From Bacteroidales bacterium (GTDB taxonomy: Bacteria > Bacteroidota > Bacteroidia > Bacteroidales > UBA12077): DNA of 64,000 nt. Below are positions 1 to 8,036 of the stretch, piece after piece. A program made the translations under genes and the position numbers. The stretch is from positions 1-64,000 of the forward strand of contig DAOWGM010000073.1 of NCBI GenBank assembly GCA_030637515.1, read 5' to 3'. The number at the start of each line of letters is the position of its first letter. Position 1 is the first letter of the stretch. The notes beneath the pieces were generated by a model. The model was not told the origin of the DNA, searched no databases, and saw only the letters and a program-made list of their open reading frames with translations.

Positions 1-1
1 A

Positions 2-169
2 AAGATTTTTATATCACTAACAAAGGATGGCTCACAAATCACAGAATTAATTAATAAGCGAATAAAAGAACGGTTTCATAAAGACATTGATGTGTTGTCA
101 CAAAATGAACTGGATGATTTAGAAAAAGGATTGAAAGTATTAAATAAATTATGTACGATAAATGAATAA
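2..169 (+). CDS. MarR-family regulator, C-terminal fragment
   Basis: The window opens inside a reading frame that runs to TAA at 167-169. The 55 visible residues begin with ISLTKDG, the wing-end signature of MarR winged helices (LTxxG), and go on to a helical dimerisation tail containing LSQNELDDLEKGLKVLNKL. The N-terminus lies outside the window. An AhpD-like and an OsmC-like peroxide gene follow on the same strand. MarR proteins of the OhrR type control such genes, so a peroxide-sensing role is plausible, but the sensing cysteine would lie in the missing part. Family assignment is fairly safe; the regulated genes are inferred. Confidence 0.6.
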   Translation, partial: KIFISLTKDGSQITELINKRIKERFHKDIDVLSQNELDDLEKGLKVLNKLCTINE

Positions 170-315
170 TACCGTTTATTATTCAAAATGCCATATTTAT
201 GAAAAAATATGGATTGAATATATAACGGCATTAACTATTCTATAACTTCAAAATAATGTTAATGATACGAAATTTTAAAGAAGAATAGGTATAATAAAAT
301 TAGGAGAAAATTATA

Positions 316-924
316 ATGAAAAATAAGTTTGATAAAAGAATAATTAATGTAAAAACACAGAATGAAGATATACGAAAGTTTATTAATCATTCTGACGCAT
401 TTATTGAAGCCCAATTTAACCCGGTAATTAGTAAGCCATTTGGCGAAAGTGTAAGTCTTGCTATATCGCAAGTAAACGGATGCAAACTTTGTAGTTATAC
501 TCATGCAAAGAATGCATTAAAGGCTGGAATGACAGAAGAAGAAGTTGAGTTTTTATTATCAGGTGGTTTTGATAATGCACCTAAGGAACAACTAGAGGCT
601 TTGCTTTTTGCCCAACATTATGCAGATACAAATGGATATCCTGATCCTGATGCAAAACAGAAGCTGTTAGATACATATGGTGAAGAAAAAATAAACGATA
701 TTATGTCGCATATCTTAATGATGATGTTAACTAATCTACATGGAAATGTAATGGAGGCATTTACATTACGACTTAAGGGTAGAGCTGTTGAATATAGTAG
801 CTTTTGGCAAGAAATAGCTGTTACAATTAATTTCTTTAAAGTCATGCCCTTTATACTTTATAAGATGTTAAAATATAAATTTCTTGGAACAAAAAGAAAT
901 AGGAATAGTGTTGTGTTCGGTTAG
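316..924 (+). CDS. AhpD-like carboxymuconolactone decarboxylase family protein
   Basis: This is a 202-residue cytoplasmic protein with the AhpD redox signature C56-x2-C59-x3-H63 (NGCKLCSYTHA), followed by the usual KAGMTEEEVEFL helix. AhpD-type proteins use the Cys pair as a thiol peroxidase or disulfide reductase supporting peroxide removal. The family core ends near residue 150; about 50 further residues form a hydrophobic and then basic tail of unknown role. The gene follows a MarR fragment and is followed 41 bases later by an OsmC-family gene, a typical organic-peroxide defence set. The CxxC motif makes the family call good; the exact substrate cannot be read from sequence. Confidence 0.8.
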   Translation: MKNKFDKRIINVKTQNEDIRKFINHSDAFIEAQFNPVISKPFGESVSLAISQVNGCKLCSYTHAKNALKAGMTEEEVEFLLSGGFDNAPKEQLEALLFAQHYADTNGYPDPDAKQKLLDTYGEEKINDIMSHILMMMLTNLHGNVMEAFTLRLKGRAVEYSSFWQEIAVTINFFKVMPFILYKMLKYKFLGTKRNRNSVVFG

Positions 925-965
925 CTGAAAATTGTAAGATAAATTTAATTATAAATAATAGTAAA

Positions 966-1412
966 ATGAGAGAACCATTAAACATTTCCATAAACTGGAA
1001 AGAGAAAATGCAATTTATTGCAACAAATGACAAAACAGATTTTGAGGTTGCTATTGATGTGCCTTATGTAGAAGAAGGTGGAGAAAAAAAAGGAACAACT
1101 CCTAAACATTTATTTTTGCAATCTATTGCGGGATGTACAGGGCAAATAGTTGTAATGTTTTTAAGAAAAATGAAAGTAGAAATGCCTTCTGAATTTAGTA
1201 TTGATATTACAGGAAAATTAACTTCTGAACATCCGATGTACTTTGAAAATATTGCTATTACCTATACAGTTGAAGGGAATACTGATGTAAATAAATTGAA
1301 AAAAGTTATTGAAATGAGTGAAAAACAATATTGCGGTCTTACATTAATGGTAAGTAAAATGGCAAATATTGATTCGAAACTATTTTTAAATGGAGAGAAT
1401 ATAGAACTTTAA
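966..1412 (+). CDS. OsmC/Ohr-family peroxide-reductase-like protein
   Basis: A 148-residue OsmC-fold protein. It shows both redox cysteines expected for thiol peroxidases of this family: C57 in QSIAGCTGQ and C123 in QYCGLTLMVSK, with the helix between them. Members reduce organic hydroperoxides. The N-terminus (ISINWKEKMQFIATND) matches the first strand of OsmC proteins, which supports the ATG at 966. It lies 41 bases after the AhpD-like gene and probably shares its transcript. Assignment to the general OsmC family is secure; whether it is a true Ohr is not settled. Confidence 0.82.
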   Translation: MREPLNISINWKEKMQFIATNDKTDFEVAIDVPYVEEGGEKKGTTPKHLFLQSIAGCTGQIVVMFLRKMKVEMPSEFSIDITGKLTSEHPMYFENIAITYTVEGNTDVNKLKKVIEMSEKQYCGLTLMVSKMANIDSKLFLNGENIEL

Positions 1413-1577
1413 ATAAAGTAATAACTTAACAACCTTGTGTATTAAATCTGCCCTGCTAATTACCTGAACCTTACAAAGCCCAATTTCTTAATATTTTCAT
1501 ATGATTTAGAATTTCAATATTAATTGAAATTTGCTAATAGTATTTTGTAATTTTATGATTCAAATAAATCATAAAAA

Positions 1578-3221
1578 ATGAAAAAGATTTCAGGTATATT
1601 ATTAGTAGTGTTAATACTTTCAATGTCTTGTAATAATAAAGAGCAAGTTAGCTTAATAATTACTAATGTAAAGGTTTATACTGTAAACAGTAACTTTGAA
1701 CTTGCAGAAAGTTTTGCAGTAAAAGATGGTAAATTCATTGCTATTGGGACATCAAAAGAAATATTATCGAAATATAGTTCTGATCAGGTAATTGATTTAA
1801 AAGGTAAATATGTGTATCCTGGATTTATTGATGCTCATAGTCATTTTTATGGTTATTGCATGACATTACTGCAAGCAAATTTGCGTGGTACAAAATCATT
1901 CGATGAAATATTGGAAGTAATTAAAGCACATGATGAAAAATACAATTCTGATTGGGTTTTAGGTAGAAGCTTGGATCAAAATGATTGGGAAATAAAAGAA
2001 TTTCCAACAAAAGAGAAACTTGATGAATTGTTTCCTGATAAGCCTGTTTATTTAAAACGAGTTGACGGACATGCTGCAATAGCAAATTCTAAAGCACTTG
2101 AATTAGCAGGAATTACAAATAAGACACAGGTTGATGGAGGTAAAATATATTTAAAAAACGGAGAACCAACAGGAGTTCTAATCGATAATGCTATGACTCT
2201 TGTTAGTGATTTAATTCCGGATACCGAAAAAGAAACTGCTATTAAAGCAATTAAACAAGGAGAACAGAGTTGTTTTGCGGTTGGCTTAACATCTGTATGT
2301 GATGCCGGTTTATATAAAAAACAAATACTGTTGATAGATTCTCTTCAAAATATTGGCGAAATGAATATGCGTATATATGCAATGCTTGAACCAACCGAAG
2401 AAAATATAGAGCATTTCGTGAAAAAAGGGATTTATAAAACAGATTATCTAAATGTAAGATCAATTAAACTTTATGCTGATGGAGCGTTGGGATCACGTGG
2501 TGCATGTTTAATTGAACCATATTCCGATGATCCTGGAAATTATGGTTTGATAGTAGAACCTGTTAAGTTCTATCATGAAATGTGTAAAGTGGCTATTGAA
2601 AATAATTATCAGATTAATACTCATGCAATTGGTGATTCTGCAAACAGATTAATGCTGGATATTTATTCTGAATATTTAAAAGAACCTAACGATAGGCGTT
2701 GGAGAATCGAGCATTCGCAGGTAATTCATCCTGACGATGTTGATAAATTTGGAAAGTATAATATTATTCCATCAATTCAATCAACGCATTGTACATCGGA
2801 TATGTATTGGGCTGATGAAAGGTTAGGAGAGAATCGAATAAAAAGTGCCTATATATATAAGGTATTACTTGATCAAAATGGATGGATTCCAAATGGAACA
2901 GATTTCCCTGTCGAAAAGATTGATCCACGTTTAACTTTTTACGCATCTGTTTCCAGAAAAGATGTTGAAGGATATCCTGAAAACGGTTTTCAAACCGAAA
3001 ATGCTTTAACACGAGAAGAAACTTTAAAATCAATGACTATTTGGGCCGCAAAAGCTGCATTTGAAGAAAATGAAAAGGGGAGCATTGAAGTTGGTAAATT
3101 TGCTGATTTTATTGTTTTAGACAAAGATATTATGGAAGTTGATGAAGTCGAAATTCCTAACATTAAAATATTAAATACGTATATATCCGGAGAGAAACAA
3201 TTTGACTTGGAAGATATCTAA
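1578..3221 (+). CDS. Lipoprotein amidohydrolase (YtcJ-like, amidohydrolase 3)
   Basis: This 547-residue protein starts with a lipoprotein signal (lipobox LSMSC, C18), so it should sit in the envelope. The body is a metal-dependent amidohydrolase of the YtcJ/amidohydrolase-3 group: a beta-sandwich start (TNVKVYTVNSNFELAESFAVKDG), the metal motif GFIDAHSH (H87, H89), later HAIGD and RIEHSQVI histidines, and the C-terminal GTDFPVE and WAAKAAFEENEKGSIEVGKFADF segments. The family hydrolyses C-N bonds of varied small molecules; the substrate is unknown. Length is normal and the gene appears intact. It stands alone, with about 165 bases of non-coding sequence before it. Confidence 0.85.
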   Translation: MKKISGILLVVLILSMSCNNKEQVSLIITNVKVYTVNSNFELAESFAVKDGKFIAIGTSKEILSKYSSDQVIDLKGKYVYPGFIDAHSHFYGYCMTLLQANLRGTKSFDEILEVIKAHDEKYNSDWVLGRSLDQNDWEIKEFPTKEKLDELFPDKPVYLKRVDGHAAIANSKALELAGITNKTQVDGGKIYLKNGEPTGVLIDNAMTLVSDLIPDTEKETAIKAIKQGEQSCFAVGLTSVCDAGLYKKQILLIDSLQNIGEMNMRIYAMLEPTEENIEHFVKKGIYKTDYLNVRSIKLYADGALGSRGACLIEPYSDDPGNYGLIVEPVKFYHEMCKVAIENNYQINTHAIGDSANRLMLDIYSEYLKEPNDRRWRIEHSQVIHPDDVDKFGKYNIIPSIQSTHCTSDMYWADERLGENRIKSAYIYKVLLDQNGWIPNGTDFPVEKIDPRLTFYASVSRKDVEGYPENGFQTENALTREETLKSMTIWAAKAAFEENEKGSIEVGKFADFIVLDKDIMEVDEVEIPNIKILNTYISGEKQFDLEDI

Positions 3222-3248
3222 CCCTAATTTCTTAATTTAAATTATAAT

Positions 3249-3276
3249 GAATCCATACAGTTTTTTGTATGGATTC
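3249..3276. other. Perfect 10-bp hairpin after amidohydrolase gene
   Basis: GAATCCATAC (3249-3258) and GTATGGATTC (3267-3276) are perfect inverted repeats around an 8-base T-rich loop, 27 bases after the amidohydrolase stop. No T-run follows the right arm, so this is not a classical intrinsic terminator. It may be an mRNA 3'-end stabiliser or a factor-assisted terminator. Confidence 0.4.
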
Positions 3277-3393
3277 TCCATTTGTAGATGAAATTATGTT
3301 GTTGGTTGAAAAGACTTTAATCTTAAAATAATGGCATATATATTTACTCGTATTATAATATTTTGTAAATTTATTTGCAAAATATGTTAAACA

Positions 3394-3975
3394 ATGAATC
3401 CAGCACCATTAATGAAGAAGTTCTTTGATAGATTCTATGACATGCCTTTATTTGAATGGGAGAATTATTGCAAATTAGGAGAAATCATTACAGTTGGTAA
3501 AGAAAAGATTCTGAAAGAAGCGTACTCAACTGAAAAGTATCTTAACTTTTTTATAAAAGGCAGTGGAGGTATTCTGTTATGGAATAAGAATAATTTTATA
3601 TGAACCGAAATTTCATATGAAGGTATATTTTTTAGCGATTATCTCTCGCTGGTAACTCAAAGACCGACTCCCTATGAATTAATGACTTTTGAAGATTCTA
3701 TTTTATTTAGAATCTCAGTTCAAAATATTAATAAATATACAAATGAGAATAAATATGGTGAAATAATATGGAGGTATGCGTATCAGGGTTTGTATGTTGA
3801 CAAACTAACTCAGCAGCTTGAGTTATTAACTAAAACAGCAGCTGAACGATATAAATTGATTTTTGAAAAACACTCATATATAATTAAATACGTACCACAA
3901 CAATATATAGCTTCACTTTTAGGAATTACACCACAAAGTCTCTGTAGAATTAAAAAAGAATTAAAAGTTTCATAA
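3394..3975 (+). pseudogene. Crp/Fnr-type regulator interrupted by an in-frame TGA
   Basis: Two open stretches, 3394-3600 and 3604-3975, lie in the same frame and together make one Crp/Fnr-like protein of about 193 residues: a cyclic-nucleotide-binding-like half (TEKYLNFFIKGSGGI), the segment FFSDYLSLVTQRPTPYELMTFEDS, and a C-terminal winged helix ending in ASLLGITPQSLCRIKKEL. They are separated only by TGA at 3601-3603, between NNFI and TEISYEG. No frameshift is needed and the sequence after the stop is well conserved, which suggests a recent nonsense mutation, a sequencing error or readthrough. A Cys codon (TGT/TGC) would fit this position. Confidence 0.75.
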
Positions 3976-4040
3976 TTAACATATGGTAATTGTTTATTTT
4001 TTCTTTTTGGTTTCATTTGTTGAAGACTAAAAACAAAAAA

Positions 4041-4934
4041 ATGAAATTAATTCTACTAAAAGTAATTTTAGCAATTTTCTGCCTTTTTTATATAAAGGCA
4101 ATTAAGTCTCAGAATTTAGAAAATGCAATATTTGAGCAGGATTGTAATGATTCTATTCCTATGATTTTTGCCCCTGAAATTGTTTCAACACAATATGCTG
4201 AATTTGGTATAACTATTACGCCTGATTATCCTGAAATATATTTCACCAGAAGAGGGGAAATGCCAAATCCAAGAGCAGGAAAAATAATGGTAATGAAAAT
4301 GTTAAACGGGAACTGGCAAAAGCCTGAAATTGCATCTTTTTCAGGTAAGTATAATGATATGGAGCCATTAATTACACCTGACGGCAGAAAATTAATTTTT
4401 GGTTCAAATAGACCAATTATAGATCAAAACGAACCAGGTAAATTCCTTCAGTGGTATGTAACAAGAACAGATTCAGGATGGAACGAAGCAATAATTATGG
4501 GAGAGCCTTTTGATAATCGTTTTGTAATGTATCCTACAGTAGCAAATAACGGGAATTTATATTATACATCTGAAGATGGAATTTACATGTCGAATTTTGC
4601 GTATGGAATATATCAGCATCCAAAAAAACTTGTTGATGAAATTAATTCCCTTCCAAGAGCAGCACATCCATTTATTAGCCCTGATGAAAGATATATAATA
4701 TTTGATGCACAACCCAGAGGTCCTATGAAATCTGATATATTTATATCATACAATAAAAATGGTAGTTGGTCTAAAGCAATAAAACTTGGCGGGGAAATTA
4801 ATAAAGCAGAAACACAGGCAATTCCATTTATTTCATATGATGGGAAATATTTGTTTTTTGTAAGAAACGGAGATATTTACATTATAAAAACCGAGTTTGT
4901 TGAAGAATTAAAATTAGTGTTAGATGATAAGTGA
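4041..4934 (+). CDS. Exported PD40/TolB-like beta-propeller protein
   Basis: The open frame begins at 3990, but ATG 4041 gives a clean signal peptide (MKLILLKVILAIFCLFYIKA, cleavage after KSQ), so that start is preferred; the mature part is about 270 residues. It contains repeated PD40-type blades such as PLITPDGRKLIFGSNRP, AAHPFISPDERYIIFDAQP and AIPFISYDGKYLFFVRNG, the signature of WD40-like TolB propellers. Such proteins usually bind partners or ligands in the periplasm, and no catalytic residues are evident. It is convergent with the Fe-S gene downstream. The fold is well supported; the function is unknown. Confidence 0.75.
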   Translation: MKLILLKVILAIFCLFYIKAIKSQNLENAIFEQDCNDSIPMIFAPEIVSTQYAEFGITITPDYPEIYFTRRGEMPNPRAGKIMVMKMLNGNWQKPEIASFSGKYNDMEPLITPDGRKLIFGSNRPIIDQNEPGKFLQWYVTRTDSGWNEAIIMGEPFDNRFVMYPTVANNGNLYYTSEDGIYMSNFAYGIYQHPKKLVDEINSLPRAAHPFISPDERYIIFDAQPRGPMKSDIFISYNKNGSWSKAIKLGGEINKAETQAIPFISYDGKYLFFVRNGDIYIIKTEFVEELKLVLDDK

Positions 4935-4946
4935 ATTTCAAAAGGT

Positions 4947-4978
4947 TATTCAAATTATATTTTTCAATAATTTGAATA
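4947..4978. terminator. AT-rich hairpin between convergent genes
   Basis: TATTCAAATTAT-type arms at 4947-4958 and 4967-4978 pair perfectly around an 8-base loop between the stop of the PD40 gene and the stop of the Fe-S gene. T/A-rich flanks on both sides make it a plausible bidirectional terminator, although the stem is A/T only. Confidence 0.4.
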
Positions 4979-4982
4979 GTAA

Positions 4983-6254
4983 TTAAAGATCCGTACGTTG
5001 TATAAGTTTTTCAAGATATCTTGATTTCACCTGTTTGCTTGCCATAATTTGTTTGAAAGGGGGAAGTTTTAAAATCACACCTAATACAGCAGCCATTGCT
5101 CTATGATTCCATAATACTTGATTGTCAAATATCAAATTTTGCAATTTTCCACGTTCAATAGCCATAATAACAGCTCTGTGAGTTCCATTTAATGGAGTAA
5201 TAACTCTTTCAGGTCTTGATTTTAAAACGATACTATTTTTATTACAAACACGAATACAAACACCACATCCCAAACATCTTTCATCACCTACAATCACAAC
5301 TTTTTCATTAGAATTTTCTTGTACTTCAATTCTAATTGCATCAACTGGACATTTTTTCTCACATAAACCACAAGCATTACAATTTTCAGAATTTATTTCA
5401 GGAATAAAATTACTTGTATGAACCGGATTCATTATTGCAAAACGTTTTGATGCAAGTAATGCTTCGCAACAACATCCGCAGCAATTACATATAAAACTTA
5501 TATCTTCGCGAACATTTTCACCAAACTGTACTAAGTTGTGATCATATGCTTTATCTAATAAATCAAGACATTCGTTTTTATCAATATTTCTTGCATGTCC
5601 ATGTTTGGTTAAAGATCTTGCTACATTGTTAAAGGTCATGCAAATTTCCATTGGAGCATCACAATTTCTTCCAATATGTTCCATTTTATGTCGACAATAG
5701 CATACTCCAACACCAATGTGTGTTGCGTTTTTAATCACCTCGGAAGCTCTTTCGTAATCTAAAACATGTATAGCATTTTCATTTGACAATACCGATTCAT
5801 TTACAAAAACTCTTCCTAATTTTGTTTCTCCTTCCGTAAATAAACTTTTAATAAAATCTTCTTCAACATTCATGTATTGATAAAAGAGTTCACTTAAAAC
5901 CTTTTGATCAATGTCTTTTCTTATTCGCATTAAAGAAAACTCAAAGAAACCTGCCATAGGAGGTGGAAGAACATATTGCATTTCTTCATTTTGTTCAATA
6001 TCAATAAGTATAGCACGACTTGCAAGCTTGTCAAGAATATATTGAGTTTTAATTAGCTCTATTTTCCATAATTTGCTTGCCTTTTCAGCAGTAAAAGGTT
6101 TTATAGGTAGTAAAGCTACCAGCTCAGCTTCCTTTTCATCAAAAAGCATTTTCAGAATTTTATATAATAATTCTGATGGAGTAACGCCTTGTGGAAATTT
6201 ATTTAATCTGTTAATCAAATGATCATAAGATGTCTTTATTGTTTTATGTGCCAT
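4983..6254 (-). CDS. Multi-cluster 4Fe-4S protein with N-terminal helical/wHTH-like region
   Basis: A 423-residue cytoplasmic protein. Residues about 1-110 look like a winged-helix or helical regulator-type domain (ITPSELLYKILKMLFDEKEAELVALLPI-like layout with a helix-turn-helix feel). The middle has the cysteine groups VCYCRHK, RNCDAP and EICMTF, then a dense CNCCGCCC cluster. Residues about 285-345 form a ferredoxin with two 4Fe-4S motifs (CNACGLCEKKCP and CLGCGVCIRVC). This layout fits an electron-transfer or corrinoid/reductase-activating type of Fe-S protein, but no partner is adjacent. Divergent from the prfC gene. Ferredoxin part certain; overall role unknown. Confidence 0.75.
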   Translation of the reverse strand: MAHKTIKTSYDHLINRLNKFPQGVTPSELLYKILKMLFDEKEAELVALLPIKPFTAEKASKLWKIELIKTQYILDKLASRAILIDIEQNEEMQYVLPPPMAGFFEFSLMRIRKDIDQKVLSELFYQYMNVEEDFIKSLFTEGETKLGRVFVNESVLSNENAIHVLDYERASEVIKNATHIGVGVCYCRHKMEHIGRNCDAPMEICMTFNNVARSLTKHGHARNIDKNECLDLLDKAYDHNLVQFGENVREDISFICNCCGCCCEALLASKRFAIMNPVHTSNFIPEINSENCNACGLCEKKCPVDAIRIEVQENSNEKVVIVGDERCLGCGVCIRVCNKNSIVLKSRPERVITPLNGTHRAVIMAIERGKLQNLIFDNQVLWNHRAMAAVLGVILKLPPFKQIMASKQVKSRYLEKLIQRTDL

Positions 6255-6338
6255 AACTGAAATAGAAAATCTTAATTATTAAAAATAAGAAATCTTTTTA
6301 AATCCTTTTTCATATTTAGATATATTCATGCATTTTTA

Positions 6339-6346
6339 TACTTTTG
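6339..6346 (+). promoter_or_regulatory. TAnnTTTG -7 promoter element before prfC
   Basis: TACTTTTG matches the Bacteroidota -7 consensus TAnnTTTG. Transcription would begin about seven bases downstream, which lies after the ATG at 6328 and before the ATG at 6391. This supports 6391 as the real prfC start. No clear -33 TTG is visible. Confidence 0.45.
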
Positions 6347-6390
6347 CAAGCTCGGATAAAGTACTATTCGAAACTGATAAATATTATAAA

Positions 6391-7971
6391 ATGGGGTTTA
6401 AGGAAGAGATACAACGTAGAAGAACATTTGGAATTGTTAGTCATCCAGATGCAGGAAAAACAACATTAACAGAGAAGTTATTATTGTTTGGTGGTGCTAT
6501 TCATGTTGCTGGAGCTGTTAAGAGTAATAAAATTAAAAAAACGGCTACTTCCGACTTTATGGAAATAGAACGTCAGCGTGGTATTTCTGTGGCAACTTCT
6601 GTTATGGGTTTTGAATATAAAGGAAGAAAGATCAATATTCTTGATACTCCTGGTCACCAGGATTTTGCTGAAGATACTTTTCGTACTTTAACTGCTGTTG
6701 ATAGTGTTATTATTGTTATTGACTCAGCAAAAGGAGTAGAGCCTCAAACCAGAAAATTAATGGAAGTTTGTCGCATGCGTAAAACTCCTGTTATGGTTTT
6801 TATTAACAAGCTTGATCGTAGTGGTAAAGATCCGTTTGAGTTACTTGACGAAATTGAAAATGAACTACAAATATTTGTTCGCCCATTAAGTTGGCCAATA
6901 AGTAATGGTCCAACTTTTAAAGGTGTTTATAATTTATATGAAGAAAAACTCAACCTTTTTAGTGGTGAGGATAAACAAAATATAGAGGAATCAATAGAGT
7001 TTAAGGATGTAAATAGTCCTGAATTAGAAGATTATATTGGAGATCAATATGCAAATACTCTTCGAGAAGAATTAGAACTTATTACAGAAGTATATCCTAA
7101 TTTTGAAAATGATGATTATTTGTCTGCTGATCTGGCTCCAGTATTTTTTGGAAGTGCATTAAATAACTTTGGAGTAAAAGAACTTTTGGAGTGCTTCATT
7201 AATATAGCGCCTTTCCCAAGAGTTATTTCAGCTGAAGAAAGAGATATTGATCCTTTTGAAAATAAATTCTCCGGATTTATATTTAAGATTCATGCTAATA
7301 TGGATCCTAATCATAGAGACCGTTTAGCTTTTGTAAAAATATGTTCAGGAAGTTTTAAGCGAAATACAAACTACTTACATGTTGGAACAGGTAAAAAGTT
7401 AAAATTCCCTTCACCTACGGCATTTATGGCAGAAAAAAAGTCAATTGTAGATGAAGCTTATCCTGGAGATATTGTTGGTATACACGATACGGGTAATTTT
7501 AAAATTGGAGATACATTGACAGAAGGCGAAGTAGTACATTTTAAAGGACTTCCAAGCTTTTCACCAGAAATGTTCCGTTATGTTGAAAACGCCGATCCAA
7601 TGAAGTATAAGCAATTAGCAAAAGGATTAGATCAGCTTATGGATGAAGGTGTTGCACAACTTTTTACTAACAAATTCAATGGACGTAAAATTATTGGAAC
7701 AGTTGGACAGCTTCAGTTTGATGTTATTCAATTCCGATTAGAACACGAATATGGTGCTAAATGTAAATACGAATCTATTCAAATGCATAAAGCCTGTTGG
7801 ATTCAATCTGAGGATAAAACTCAGATTGAGGATTTTAGAAAAAGAAAATATGCCAATATTGCTATTGATAAACGGGGACGTGAAGTATTTATGGCCGATT
7901 CTCCTTATGCTTTACAAATGGCTCAAAGCAAATTCGATAAAATAAATTTCCATTTTACTTCAGAATTTTAA
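6391..7971 (+). CDS. prfC: Peptide chain release factor 3
   Basis: Translation GTPase RF3, which recycles RF1/RF2 from the ribosome after termination. From ATG 6391 it is 526 residues, close to the usual 529. GTPase motifs are complete: P-loop SHPDAGKTT (17-25), switch I RGISVATS (63-70), DTPGHQDF (85-92) and NKLDR. The beta-barrel and C-terminal RF3-specific domain ([17 protein letters not shown]) follow. A longer frame from 6328 adds 21 residues unlike any RF3 N-terminus and would begin upstream of the likely promoter, so it is rejected. The gene appears intact and monocistronic. Confidence 0.96.
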   Translation: MGFKEEIQRRRTFGIVSHPDAGKTTLTEKLLLFGGAIHVAGAVKSNKIKKTATSDFMEIERQRGISVATSVMGFEYKGRKINILDTPGHQDFAEDTFRTLTAVDSVIIVIDSAKGVEPQTRKLMEVCRMRKTPVMVFINKLDRSGKDPFELLDEIENELQIFVRPLSWPISNGPTFKGVYNLYEEKLNLFSGEDKQNIEESIEFKDVNSPELEDYIGDQYANTLREELELITEVYPNFENDDYLSADLAPVFFGSALNNFGVKELLECFINIAPFPRVISAEERDIDPFENKFSGFIFKIHANMDPNHRDRLAFVKICSGSFKRNTNYLHVGTGKKLKFPSPTAFMAEKKSIVDEAYPGDIVGIHDTGNFKIGDTLTEGEVVHFKGLPSFSPEMFRYVENADPMKYKQLAKGLDQLMDEGVAQLFTNKFNGRKIIGTVGQLQFDVIQFRLEHEYGAKCKYESIQMHKACWIQSEDKTQIEDFRKRKYANIAIDKRGREVFMADSPYALQMAQSKFDKINFHFTSEF

Positions 7972-8036
7972 ATTCAGATTAAACCTTTTTAAGACAAGAA
8001 GGTCTTTTAATTGTGGGAATTTAAAAAGCGAGAAAA

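Noticed and set aside
259-504. Minus-strand frame of 81 codons
   Set aside because: Overlaps the AhpD-like gene start; hydrophobic A+T-driven translation with no motif.
3601-3603. TGA as a genuine selenocysteine codon
   Set aside because: No SECIS-like hairpin was recognised right after it, and Crp/Fnr regulators are not known selenoproteins; a nonsense mutation or error is simpler.
6328-6390. Longer RF3 start with 21 extra residues
   Set aside because: The ATG at 6328 lies upstream of the TACTTTTG promoter word, and the added residues do not look like an RF3 N-terminus.
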